Source: Pseudomonas koreensis
GTDB taxonomy: Bacteria > Pseudomonadota > Gammaproteobacteria > Pseudomonadales > Pseudomonadaceae
Reading direction: 5' to 3'
Length of the DNA: 64,000 nt
Assembly (NCBI RefSeq): GCF_012986595.1
Contig: NZ_JAAQYM010000005.1
Span: 434,001-498,000 of the forward strand
Shown here piece after piece: positions 8,573 through 16,336 of this stretch. Each line of letters opens with the position of its first letter. Position 1 is the first letter of the stretch. The position numbers and the translations under genes are program-made. The notes below the pieces were generated by a model. That model worked only from the letters and a program-made list of their open reading frames with translations, did no database searches and had not been told where the DNA came from.

Positions 8573-9405
8573 TAGTTGTCCTTAGAACCTTGAATCTCGA
8601 CAGGCGTATCAGGGTGGTTGCCCCATTCGCCCCATGAACCGGCGTAGCCCTTGACCCGCGGATAACCGAGGGACTTGGCCACCAGATAAGTGAAGCCCGA
8701 CCGGTGATGGGTCTGGCAGTGGGTAATGATTTCTTTGTCTTTGGTGATGCCGAGGTCTTCGAGGATCTGCGGCATGTCGGTGCGAATCCGCAACTGGCGC
8801 GCCTTGTCCATGCCGGCAGTCCACTCGAAGTTCACCGCGCCCGGAATGTGTCCGGCCTTGGCGGCCAGCACTTTCTCGCCGGAGTATTCCAGTGGCCCAC
8901 GGGCATCCCAGATCGCCAGATCGGCGGCGCCGAGACGGCTTTGCAGGTATTCCCGGGTTGCCGTTGGCTCTTCGTGCAGGGTCAGCGCCACCGGGCCGCC
9001 CACCGCAGGCGGAACCTGGATCGACATCGGCATGCCCGCCGCCAGCCACGCCGGCAGACCGCCATCGACGTAGTGATACTTGTCGTGACCGATCACATCG
9101 AGCAGCCAGATGAACCGCCCGGCCCAGCCGCCGCCCTCGTCGTCATAGACCACGTAGACCGCGTCCTGGCGATGGCCCAGCTCACCGAACAGGGCTTCGA
9201 GGTCGGCCTTGGCCGGCAGCAGTCCCGGCCCCGGCGGCTGGCCGAGCTGGGTGCGTTTCGGATCGACAAAGCGTGCGCCGGGAAGGTGACCTTCGGCATA
9301 ACGGGCAGGGCTGGTCAGATCCACCAGAATCAGTTCAGGGGAATCGAGACGCGGGAGCAGGTCGCTCGGCTCGATGACGAGCGGCAAGCCAGAGAAGTCA
9401 GACAT
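8572..9405 (-). CDS. rhdA: Thiosulfate sulfurtransferase (rhodanese)
   Basis: Transfers sulfane sulfur from thiosulfate to cyanide or other thiophilic acceptors. 277 residues with two rhodanese domains: an inactive N-terminal one (about 10-145) and a catalytic one (150-270). The active-site loop HCQTHHRSG has its Cys at residue 230. The CQTHHR loop is the signature of the Azotobacter/Pseudomonas RhdA subgroup. The start is ATG 9405 (MSDFSGLP), not the upstream in-frame codon at 9423. It is the first gene of a two-gene unit with psd, as in PAO1. Confidence 0.94.
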   Translation of the reverse strand: MSDFSGLPLVIEPSDLLPRLDSPELILVDLTSPARYAEGHLPGARFVDPKRTQLGQPPGPGLLPAKADLEALFGELGHRQDAVYVVYDDEGGGWAGRFIWLLDVIGHDKYHYVDGGLPAWLAAGMPMSIQVPPAVGGPVALTLHEEPTATREYLQSRLGAADLAIWDARGPLEYSGEKVLAAKAGHIPGAVNFEWTAGMDKARQLRIRTDMPQILEDLGITKDKEIITHCQTHHRSGFTYLVAKSLGYPRVKGYAGSWGEWGNHPDTPVEIQGSKDN

Positions 9406-9447
9406 GTGAGGTCTCCAGAGCACAAAGGGGGGGATTGTAGCGCAGCC

Positions 9448-10986
9448 TCATCGACCACGGCTGCTAAAGCTGTGCAGGGCTTTTTCGATGCACTGTGCGG
9501 TTTTGCCGAACGCCTGCACGGTGATGTCGGCAAACGGCCCGCCGCCCTGATCGGCCACGACGATCATGATCACCCGGCCGTTATTGACCAGTGAGCGCAG
9601 AAACAGATGTTCGCCGCGAAACAGCGAACGCAGGCCCGGCGGCAACAACGCGGAAAATTGTGCGTTGTTCTCGGGGTTGATCCGCACCTGTGCCTGCTGC
9701 GCCAGCAGGCGTTGCAACACCTTGCTCTGGCTGACGACGAAATTCAGCGCGGCGGCGTCTTTCGGCAAACCGAAAGTCTGGTGCACGCGCAGATTGGACT
9801 GCGTGCGATCGGCCATCAGGATCATCACCCGGCGCATGCCGCTGGCGACCAGGGCATCGCGCGCGGCCACCGTCAGGCTCATGGCATTGGTGAAGCGGCT
9901 CGGCTCGGCCAGCAGTTCGGCGCATTGCCGGCGCCATTGGGTCAGATCCTCGGCACTCGGCGCGGCTGCTGGCAGCATCCCGGCCGGCAACCGATGGGTG
10001 CCCCACGGCCATAATAAAGAAACGGCCGGGTGCCACAGATCAGGCATGGCATGCTGGCGCGCACTGTTGGCGGCCTGTTGGTGCAACTGTTGCTGCACTT
10101 CATCCAGCGAAATCTGCAGATAAAGGCTGGTCAGGTACTGCCAGCGCTCGCTGTGCGGACTGTCCCAGGCCTGTTGCGCCGATAGCGCCAGACCGTTGGC
10201 CAGCAGCACAGTGTTGGCCGGCTGGTTGAGCCAGCGACGCAGGGTCGGATCGTCATCGAGGCGATTCTGCTGGCGCAGCGGATGTTCGCTGTCGCGGGCG
10301 ATGCGCAGCACTTTGACCAGTTCGCGCTGTTCGCTGAGCAGCAATTTATAACCTTGCTGCACCCAGATCGGCAGGTGCCAGACTTGCACCAGCGCTTCGG
10401 CGATCTTCAGCAGGCGCACGCCAAACAGTTGCTTCTCGACCACCAAGGCCGATTCGCCCTTGTGGATCACCCGCAATTCCCATTCTTCGAGCAACTCGGG
10501 AAACGTCAGCGCCAGCGGCCATAACGGCGAGAGAAACAGCAGGCTGCCCCAATGGATGTCCTGCCACAGTCGCGCCAGGCGACTGGCGAAAAAACCATTG
10601 GCCTGTTGCGTGGCGTGCTGGCTGATCATTTGCAGTTGGCGCAGGGCCTTGGGGATCTGCATCTGCGGTTGGGCCGGCAGGCGCGCCAGCAGTTCTTCGG
10701 TGCGCGCCAGGCCCAGACGGTTGATCGCCACCTCAAGATTTTCCGCCGGTGCAGCCATGGTGCCGAGGGTGTGACGATTGGCCTCACGGATGATGCTCAA
10801 GGCCAGTGCCGGACTGTCCTGCATCAGGTCGGCGATGTCGCGCAGGGAACTGCGGTTGTCACGGATCGCGCGGCACACCTTGTCGTGAGCCTCTTGCGGC
10901 ACGGGCAGGCGCACGCCATCGAGCAGTTTTACCCAGCCTTCCAGTGTGGTCGGTTTTGCGTGTGGGACGTTCGTTTCATTAGCCAT
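9448..10986 (-). CDS. HDOD-domain protein
   Basis: 512-residue cytoplasmic protein. An HDOD domain (degenerate HD phosphohydrolase relative) is recognisable from about residue 25 to 230 (RLPVPQEAHDKVCRAIRD, SSLRDIADLMQDSPALALSIIREANR). The C-terminal third (about 375-505) has GAF-like spacing (MRRVMILMADRTQSNLRVHQTFG). The segment LFRGEHLFLRSLVNNGRVIMIVVAD is near the end. HDOD proteins are signalling adaptors without known enzymatic activity. It is divergent from motA with about 166 bases between starts. A regulatory link to motility is suggested only by position. Confidence 0.82.
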   Translation of the reverse strand: MANETNVPHAKPTTLEGWVKLLDGVRLPVPQEAHDKVCRAIRDNRSSLRDIADLMQDSPALALSIIREANRHTLGTMAAPAENLEVAINRLGLARTEELLARLPAQPQMQIPKALRQLQMISQHATQQANGFFASRLARLWQDIHWGSLLFLSPLWPLALTFPELLEEWELRVIHKGESALVVEKQLFGVRLLKIAEALVQVWHLPIWVQQGYKLLLSEQRELVKVLRIARDSEHPLRQQNRLDDDPTLRRWLNQPANTVLLANGLALSAQQAWDSPHSERWQYLTSLYLQISLDEVQQQLHQQAANSARQHAMPDLWHPAVSLLWPWGTHRLPAGMLPAAAPSAEDLTQWRRQCAELLAEPSRFTNAMSLTVAARDALVASGMRRVMILMADRTQSNLRVHQTFGLPKDAAALNFVVSQSKVLQRLLAQQAQVRINPENNAQFSALLPPGLRSLFRGEHLFLRSLVNNGRVIMIVVADQGGGPFADITVQAFGKTAQCIEKALHSFSSRGR

Positions 10987-11057
10987 GTCTGGACGAGATC
11001 TTCACTGACTGTAGACGCGCCCGGCATGGGCTAAATTGGCTTTTCGCCTGAACTGGC

Positions 11058-11084
11058 TATAGTCTGGCGCAGTTTTGCCGATAA
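11058..11084 (+). promoter_or_regulatory. Sigma-28 (FliA) promoter of motAB
   Basis: TATAGTCT (11058-11065), an 11-base spacer, then GCCGATAA (11077-11084). The -10 box is an exact FliA match and the -35 matches 6 of 8 positions of TAAAGTTT. The predicted start is about 60 bases upstream of the motA ATG, fitting the usual flagellar-class control of stator genes. Confidence 0.82.
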
Positions 11085-11152
11085 GTAGAAGAAGAGATTT
11101 TTTAACTTCCGAATATGACCTTGAACCCGACTTAAGTAAGTACTCTCTACCT

Positions 11153-12004
11153 ATGGCTAAAATTATCGGCATCATCGTCGTATTCGCGAGCGTGCTCGGC
11201 GGATACGTGCTCTCCCACGGCAAAATTGCCGCCCTGATCCAGCCCTTCGAGGTGATGATCATCGGTGGTGCGGCCCTCGGTGCATTCCTGCAGGCCAACC
11301 CCGGTTACATGACGATGCACGTGCTCAAGAAATCCCTGAGCATGTTCAGTTCGCGTTTCAGCCACACCTTCTATCTGGAAGTGCTGGGCCTGATCTACGA
11401 GATCCTCAACAAGAGCCGCCGCGAAGGCATGATGGCCATTGAAGGCGACATCGAAGACGCCGCCGCGAGCCCGATCTTCGCCAAGTACCCGGCCGTGCTC
11501 AAGGACGAACGCATGACCGCGTTCATCTGCGATTACCTGCGCATCATGTCCTCCGGCAACATGGCGCCGCACGAGCTGGAAGGCCTGTTCGACATGGAGC
11601 TGTACAGCCTCAAGGAAGACCTCGAGCACCCGTCCCACGCCGTGAACGGCATCGCCGACGCCATGCCCGGTTTCGGTATCGTCGCGGCGGTACTGGGTAT
11701 CGTGGTGACCATGGCCTCGCTGGGTGAAGGCGACCAGAAATCCATCGGTCTGCACGTAGGTGCGGCACTGGTCGGTACCTTCTTCGGTATTCTCGCCGCC
11801 TACGGTTTCTTCGGTCCGCTGGCCCACTCCCTGGCCCACGATGCCAAGGAAGAGCTGAACGTCTACGAGGCCATCAAGGCTTCCCTGGTGGCTTCGGCTT
11901 CCGGCATGCCGCCATCGCTGGCCGTGGAGTTCGGGCGCAAGGTTCTGTATCCGGCGCACCGTCCAAGCTTTGCCGAGCTGGAACAAGCCGTTCGCGGTCG
12001 CTAA
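11153..12004 (+). CDS. motA: Flagellar motor stator protein MotA
   Basis: Proton-channel half of the flagellar stator, in the inner membrane with MotB. 283 residues with four membrane helices (residues 3-20, 33-50, about 170-190 and 200-222) and a large cytoplasmic loop carrying charged residues that contact FliG. The conserved Pro is in MPGFGIVAAVLGIVVTMA. The start is ATG 11153 (MAKIIGIIVV), matching the family; an upstream in-frame codon at 11075 lies inside the promoter. Transcription probably begins at the sigma-28 promoter. motB follows after three bases. Confidence 0.97.
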   Translation: MAKIIGIIVVFASVLGGYVLSHGKIAALIQPFEVMIIGGAALGAFLQANPGYMTMHVLKKSLSMFSSRFSHTFYLEVLGLIYEILNKSRREGMMAIEGDIEDAAASPIFAKYPAVLKDERMTAFICDYLRIMSSGNMAPHELEGLFDMELYSLKEDLEHPSHAVNGIADAMPGFGIVAAVLGIVVTMASLGEGDQKSIGLHVGAALVGTFFGILAAYGFFGPLAHSLAHDAKEELNVYEAIKASLVASASGMPPSLAVEFGRKVLYPAHRPSFAELEQAVRGR

Positions 12005-12007
12005 GCC

Positions 12008-13078
12008 ATGGAAAATAATCAGCCGATAATCATCAAGCGCGTCAAGCGCATAGCCGGTGGGCATCACGGCGGGGCATGGAAAATCGCCTTCGCCGACTTC
12101 GCCACGGCGATGATGGCGTTCTTTCTGGTGTTATGGCTGCTGTCCACGGCCACGCCGGAGCAGAAGATCGCCATCGCCGGTTACTTCAAGGACCCGGTCG
12201 GCTTCTCGGAAAGCGGCACGCCGTACATCATTGACCTGGGCGGTACGCCGACCCTGGCGCCGGAAAACACCCTCAACCCTGAGGTGAAGTCGCAGCCGCA
12301 ACCGGACAAGGTCACGGTCGACACCGAGCAGGTCGAAGGCATGGCCGAGCAGGTTGAGAAAGAGCGCCTGGAACTGCTCCTGCAAGAACTGCAGAACAAG
12401 GTCGACGAGAACCCGCAGTTGCAGAAGTTCAAGGATCAGATCCTGTTCGAGATCACCCCGAACGGCTTGCGCATCCAGATCATGGACGCCGAAAACCGGC
12501 CGATGTTCGACTCGGGCTCGGCACGTCTGAAGCCGTACTTCGAAGACATCCTGCTGGCCATGGCCGACACCATCAAAGCGGTGCCGAACAAGATCAGCAT
12601 CAGCGGCCACACCGATGCCAAGCCCTACACCGGCACCGGCGATTTCGGTAACTGGGAGCTCTCGGCCAACCGCGCCAACGCCGCCCGGCGTGCACTGGTG
12701 GCAGGCAGCTATCCGGACTCGCAGGTGGCGCGGGTGGTGGGTTATGCGTCGTCGGCGCTGTTCGACAAGGAAAACCCGTTCAACCCGGTCAACCGCCGCA
12801 TCGACATCGTGGTGCTGACCAAGAAGGCACAAGCGGCCATCGAAGGCTCGCAAGGTGCCGACGCGGCCAAGCCTGCCGCCGAAGGTCAGAACGGCGCCGC
12901 TCCGGCGACGCCGGTCGACCCGAACGCGCTGCCGGCGGATCAGCAACCGGTACCGGCGCACGAGTTGCGCGAACGCTTGAACCTGTTCGACGACGCCGCA
13001 CCAAAACCGGCCGAGCCGGGGAGTGCAGCGCCAGCGGCTCCGCCAGCCACTGCACCGGCCCCCGCACCGAAGCAGTGA
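12008..13078 (+). CDS. motB: Flagellar motor stator protein MotB
   Basis: Peptidoglycan-anchored stator subunit. 356 residues: a short cytoplasmic N-terminus, one membrane helix starting at FADFATAMMAFFLVLWLL with the proton-accepting Asp30, a plug/linker region rich in Glu/Gln (about 85-140), and an OmpA-like peptidoglycan-binding domain (about 150-270; ISGHTDAKPY, ANAARRALV). The last 75 residues are Ala/Pro-rich, longer than in E. coli (308 residues). In pseudomonads a second stator (MotCD) is usually elsewhere and is not in this window. Confidence 0.97.
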   Translation: MENNQPIIIKRVKRIAGGHHGGAWKIAFADFATAMMAFFLVLWLLSTATPEQKIAIAGYFKDPVGFSESGTPYIIDLGGTPTLAPENTLNPEVKSQPQPDKVTVDTEQVEGMAEQVEKERLELLLQELQNKVDENPQLQKFKDQILFEITPNGLRIQIMDAENRPMFDSGSARLKPYFEDILLAMADTIKAVPNKISISGHTDAKPYTGTGDFGNWELSANRANAARRALVAGSYPDSQVARVVGYASSALFDKENPFNPVNRRIDIVVLTKKAQAAIEGSQGADAAKPAAEGQNGAAPATPVDPNALPADQQPVPAHELRERLNLFDDAAPKPAEPGSAAPAAPPATAPAPAPKQ

Positions 13079-13083
13079 CCGAC

Positions 13084-13113
13084 AAAAAAGCCGACAGTGA
13101 TGTCGGCTTTTTT
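13084..13113. terminator. Bidirectional terminator between motB and the TIR-caspase operon
   Basis: Perfect AAAAAAGCCGACA (13084-13096), loop GTGA, TGTCGGCTTTTTT (13101-13113). Runs of six A and six T on either side let it serve both motB and the convergent minus-strand operon. Confidence 0.92.
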
Positions 13114-13130
13114 GTGGCTGTCGATTGGCG

Positions 13131-13616
13131 TTAAAACCCCCGACGAATCCGACTTTTCAGCTGTTCATGGAACAGCTCGGCATTGCGCTTGTAGGTGCCG
13201 CTGAAGGATTCGTTGCTGGAGTCCAGCGTCAGCGAGCGCCGTCTCGATTGTTCTTCACGGTAGGCATCGATGAAGAAATTCAGATCGTTGTCCGTGCTCA
13301 ACTTCGGCCACTTGTCCAGGTACAGCGGCAATTGCGCCGGCCCGGTCCTGAACGAGCAGATGCGCCGGTTGCTGATGGTCGCCTCGCCGATTTCGAACGG
13401 CACCCACCACGACAACGCCGTCTTCTCCGACACCACTGCCAGCAAGTGCGTGCATTCAGTGATGTTGCGCGTGATCACCCCGGTGATGTCGTCGGTGGTC
13501 TGTGATTCCGGGTCCAGCACGTCGAGGTAGGTTTTGATATTGGCCTGTATCAGGCGGCTGTTGATGGCCATGGCCTGCGGGCGATCCATGTGGCGGTAGC
13601 TGATGAAAACCGGCAT
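13131..13616 (-). CDS. TIR-domain protein (second TIR of the caspase operon)
   Basis: 161-residue protein with a compact TIR domain. Strand one is MPVFISYRHMD, followed by a helix, then IKTYLDVLDPE. THLLAVVSEKTALSWWVPFEIGEA carries Glu75, in the position of the NAD-hydrolysing Glu of enzymatic TIR domains. About 60 residues follow (LPLYLDKWPKL, FFIDAYREEQSRRRS) with a basic C-terminus. Its ATG (13614-13616) overlaps the stop of the caspase gene by one base (TGATG), so translation is coupled. It is the last gene of a three-gene operon. Bacterial TIR enzymes in Thoeris make cyclic ADP-ribose-type signals; whether this one is an enzyme, a sensor or a regulator is not shown by the sequence. Confidence 0.86.
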   Translation of the reverse strand: MPVFISYRHMDRPQAMAINSRLIQANIKTYLDVLDPESQTTDDITGVITRNITECTHLLAVVSEKTALSWWVPFEIGEATISNRRICSFRTGPAQLPLYLDKWPKLSTDNDLNFFIDAYREEQSRRRSLTLDSSNESFSGTYKRNAELFHEQLKSRIRRGF

Positions 13617-14575
13617 CAGAAATGTCCTTTGAGGGCGAGTTCGCGGTAATAGGCGCCGAGTGCAGTGAGGCGGCAGCCGGTGGAGTGAATGGCGGCGTAG
13701 TACATGTGTTCGGCGTCGACCGGTTCGATCAGGCTGTGGCGATTGCACTTTTGCAGTTGGGCAAAGACCTCGCCGTGTTCCGGGTCGAACGCCGCTTCGG
13801 TGGGTTCGTAGCTGGGATCAAGGGCGAACGTCGATTCGGCTTCGGCAAACCATTCCGGCAGTTTGCGCAGGATCTCCTTGGGGATCAGCGGCGAGACCTC
13901 GCGCAGGGAAATGAACTGCGAGACGTTGGTCTTGAACACCGGACGCTGTTCCCAGGCATCGAGCGCGTTGTCGACGAAGGAATACAGGCTGCCGGGGGTG
14001 ATCTTGCCGAGGATATTCGCCGCGCCGCCGTGCAGGGCCTGCAGCAACAAACCGGTGAACACGCCGTGTTGCGCACCTTCCATGGCCGGCTCTTCCTTTT
14101 TGCAGGCGGTGAGGATGGTCATGCCTTCACCGACCACGCTGCTTTCACTGCGCAAGGCGCGGACTTCACCGGCCGAGCCGCTTTGGCAGCAATCGAGGAT
14201 GATCACTTTGTTTTTGATGCGGGTGGCCTTGGTGGCCCAGTTGAGAACATCGCTGATGCGGATGCCGTCCTTGGCGTTGCGATAGTCCTGCGGGATCAGC
14301 ATGCCTTCATCGGTATCGACGTCGAAGCTGCCGTGGCCGGCGAAATACAGCAGAGCGACGTTGCAGTCGCCGGAAAACAGTTCGCGAATCTGGTCTTCCA
14401 GTTTTTCCCGACTCAGGTAGTCCTCTGCCGACGTCAGCACCACGTTCTTGAAATTCGGATCGCCATTGGCATCGGTTTTCAGCACCGAAGCCATGGCCAT
14501 CGCGTCATTGCTGCAACCGCTCAGGCGCGAAACATGGGTGTAGTCGTTGATGCCGATAAATAGTCCCTTGCGCAT
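13616..14575 (-). CDS. Caspase-like (peptidase C14) protease, probable Thoeris effector
   Basis: 319 residues. The N-terminal caspase fold spans about 1-215: RKGLFIGINDY (strand one), SNDAMAMASVL, LYFAGHGSF with catalytic His81, and VIILDCCQSG with catalytic Cys130. The loop ILTACKKEEPA and the segment HGVFTGLLLQAL follow as in metacaspase-type enzymes. The C-terminal 100 residues have no standard domain but end in an ordered motif (MYYAAIHSTGCRLTALGAYYRELALKGHF in outline, residues 291-319), which may sense the TIR product. Known systems called type IV Thoeris pair a TIR that makes N7-cADPR with such a protease, which then degrades cell proteins. The ATG at 14575 comes two bases after the upstream TIR stop. 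Assignment as the effector is inference from this pairing. Confidence 0.88.
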   Translation of the reverse strand: MRKGLFIGINDYTHVSRLSGCSNDAMAMASVLKTDANGDPNFKNVVLTSAEDYLSREKLEDQIRELFSGDCNVALLYFAGHGSFDVDTDEGMLIPQDYRNAKDGIRISDVLNWATKATRIKNKVIILDCCQSGSAGEVRALRSESSVVGEGMTILTACKKEEPAMEGAQHGVFTGLLLQALHGGAANILGKITPGSLYSFVDNALDAWEQRPVFKTNVSQFISLREVSPLIPKEILRKLPEWFAEAESTFALDPSYEPTEAAFDPEHGEVFAQLQKCNRHSLIEPVDAEHMYYAAIHSTGCRLTALGAYYRELALKGHF

Positions 14576-14577
14576 GG

Positions 14578-14985
14578 TTACACCGCCGTGTGCTGACGGA
14601 TGGCGCTGATGATGCTCTTGGTGCTCCAGGCGCATTCGGCGTGCGCCGCGTTGCGCACCACGCTGGAAATGCGCTCGGCACCGAACGGCTTGATCGCAAT
14701 GATCACTTTGCCCAGGCGCTTGGCGATCTCGATTTCCTTGTTGATCCAGGTGCTGTAGGTCGAATACATCCCGGCCATGATCAGCACTGCCGAGCAGGGA
14801 CGGATCTTGTTTTCGATGGCTTGGGCAAGCTGCGCATCGGTCTGCGCCCCGACGATGGGGTTGTGCGGTGGCACCGAAAAATTCTTGAAGCTGAAGTCCG
14901 GTTGCGCACTGAGCAGGCGCACGAGGTTGTCGTGAGCGTGGGCGTAGTTCCACGAATGGCTGATGAACAGGTGGTAGGTCTGCAT
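14578..14985 (-). CDS. ThsB-like TIR-fold protein (first gene of TIR-caspase operon)
   Basis: 135 residues resembling the ThsB/DUF1863 TIR-like family of Thoeris systems. It begins YHLFISHSWNYAHAHDNLVRLL, has the ThsB-like NFSVPPHNPI segment, then LIMAGMYSTYSTWINKEIEIAKRLGKVIIAIKP in outline (residues 68-100). Glu84 in WINKEIEIA is the candidate catalytic Glu. The C-terminus (AECAWSTKSIISAIRQ) also matches the family pattern. The start is ATG 14985 with AGGAA six bases upstream; an in-frame codon at 15036 falls inside an inverted repeat and is unlikely. In Thoeris the ThsB protein recognises phage infection and makes a nucleotide signal. It is transcribed ahead of the caspase and second TIR genes. 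Confidence 0.87.
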   Translation of the reverse strand: MQTYHLFISHSWNYAHAHDNLVRLLSAQPDFSFKNFSVPPHNPIVGAQTDAQLAQAIENKIRPCSAVLIMAGMYSTYSTWINKEIEIAKRLGKVIIAIKPFGAERISSVVRNAAHAECAWSTKSIISAIRQHTAV

Positions 14986-15027
14986 GGGGTTCCTCGAAGG
15001 TCGCGAAGATGCGAAGGAGGAACTCAA

Positions 15028-15052
15028 TGTAGGCATCTGGAAAATGCCTACA
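15028..15052. promoter_or_regulatory. Inverted repeat upstream of the TIR-caspase operon
   Basis: Perfect nine-base arms TGTAGGCAT (15028-15036) and ATGCCTACA (15044-15052), seven bases apart, 43 bases before the first ATG. The spacing suits a dimeric repressor operator or a 5' leader hairpin. No clear sigma-70 promoter was found nearby. Confidence 0.5.
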
Positions 15053-15159
15053 AGGCTTGGACGGTGAAACAGAATTGTCCTGCAAGCAGGCGTGCGCGGG
15101 CCTTTCAGAAAGGTCTGACGTTTAGCGAGGTCGGGGATTTGTCAGGCGTGGTCCGACAT

Positions 15160-15188
15160 CCGGCAGCCCTCGGTCGAGGTGCTGCCGG
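15160..15188 (-). terminator. Hairpin just past the rsgA stop
   Basis: CCGGCAGC (15160-15167) pairs with GCTGCCGG (15181-15188), and the inner CCTC/GAGG extends the stem past a one-base bulge. It lies 10 bases beyond the rsgA stop. There is no T-run on the minus strand, so it may be a factor-dependent end or a stabiliser. Confidence 0.4.
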
Positions 15189-15197
15189 TGTGGATGT

Positions 15198-16229
15198 TTA
15201 GTAGCCGTTTTCCGGCAGACTGGCGATGATCGAGCGATAGCTGTTCATGCGTTGCTGCTGCACGCGGCCATCTTCCAGGGCCTTGAGCAGTGCGCAACCG
15301 GGTTCGCGATCATGCTTGCAGTCGCGGAAGCGGCAGGTGCCGAGCAGGTCGTTGAACTCGATGAAACCGGCTTCGACGTCGGCGCGGCTGACGTGGCCCA
15401 GACCGAATTCACGGATACCCGGGGAGTCGATCAGTTCACCGCCACCTGGGAAGTGGAACAGGCGCGCGGTGGTCGTGGTGTGAGTGCCCTGGCCGGACAG
15501 CTCGGACAACGGCCCGACGCGGGTGTCGACTTCAGGCAGCAGGCTGTTGACCAGCGACGACTTGCCGACACCGGACTGGCCGACGAACACGCTGATGCGC
15601 CCGTCGAGCTGCTGCTGCAACTGCTCCATGCCGTTGCCGTGGTGCGCCGACACTTCCAGCACCGGATAACCCAGCGTGCGATACACCGCCAGCAGCGCAT
15701 TGAGCGCCGGGGCGTTCTGCTCGTCGATCAGGTCGAATTTGTTCAGCAGCAGCAACGGGCGGATGCCGGCGTGTTCGGCGGCCACCAGGTAGCGGTCGAT
15801 CAGGTTGGCATGCGGCTCGGGCAGCGGCGCGAAGACGATGACGATCATGTCGACGTTGGCGGCTACCGGCTTGAGCTGGCCACGGCTGTCCGGGCGGCAG
15901 AGTTCGGTGGTGCGCGGCAGTTGCGCGACGATCACCCCGATGCCCTGGTTGCCGGCGCGCCAGACGACCCGATCGCCGGTTACCAGCGCTGGCAGGTTGG
16001 CGCGCAGGTGGCAGCGCGATACCTGGCCGGCCAGTTCGCCGTCCACGGCCTCGACCTCGACCTGCACACCGAAGTGGGCGATCACCAGGCCGTGTTGCTC
16101 TGGGCCCAGATCGCCGCCCTCGAGGGCTTCGACCGCCGAGGACTCGCGTTTGGCGGCGCGCGCGGCGCGCTCGCCCTGAATCTTTTCGATGCGCCAGTTT
16201 TGACGACGATTGAGTTGGCGTTTGGCCAT
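15198..16229 (-). CDS. rsgA: Small ribosomal subunit biogenesis GTPase RsgA
   Basis: Circularly permuted GTPase that assists late 30S maturation. 343 residues. An OB-fold (about 45-115) is followed by the GTPase with permuted motif order: G4 NKFD first, then G1 GQSGVGKSS, then G3 DSPGIREFG. A C-terminal zinc finger follows, with CRFRDCKHDREPGC giving the Cys/His ligands. The basic N-terminus (MAKRQLNRRQNWRIEKIQ) is typical. In PAO1 the neighbour upstream is motB; here the TIR-caspase operon lies between them. It is divergent from orn. Confidence 0.97.
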   Translation of the reverse strand: MAKRQLNRRQNWRIEKIQGERAARAAKRESSAVEALEGGDLGPEQHGLVIAHFGVQVEVEAVDGELAGQVSRCHLRANLPALVTGDRVVWRAGNQGIGVIVAQLPRTTELCRPDSRGQLKPVAANVDMIVIVFAPLPEPHANLIDRYLVAAEHAGIRPLLLLNKFDLIDEQNAPALNALLAVYRTLGYPVLEVSAHHGNGMEQLQQQLDGRISVFVGQSGVGKSSLVNSLLPEVDTRVGPLSELSGQGTHTTTTARLFHFPGGGELIDSPGIREFGLGHVSRADVEAGFIEFNDLLGTCRFRDCKHDREPGCALLKALEDGRVQQQRMNSYRSIIASLPENGY

Positions 16230-16336
16230 GGGTGTTCCGTCTGAAGAATGCAGCGATTAGGTAAAACGGCCGCGAGTTTAGCACGCCCGGGCATCGGCCT
16301 AGGCTAAACTGCGCAGCATTGCCTAGGAGCCCGAAT

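Noticed and set aside
13131..13748. A 205-residue version of the second TIR protein starting at 13748
   Set aside because: The extra 44 residues overlap the caspase C-terminus in another frame and are Arg-rich; ATG 13616 begins the TIR fold.
13616..15085. A single 489-residue protein running through the first TIR gene and the caspase
   Set aside because: Its N-terminal 170 residues read as Arg/His/Gln-rich out-of-frame translation of the ThsB-like gene; the caspase fold starts cleanly at ATG 14575.
15086..15160. Remnant of a mobile element between the TIR operon and rsgA
   Set aside because: No open frame, terminal repeats or similarity to insertion sequences could be seen.
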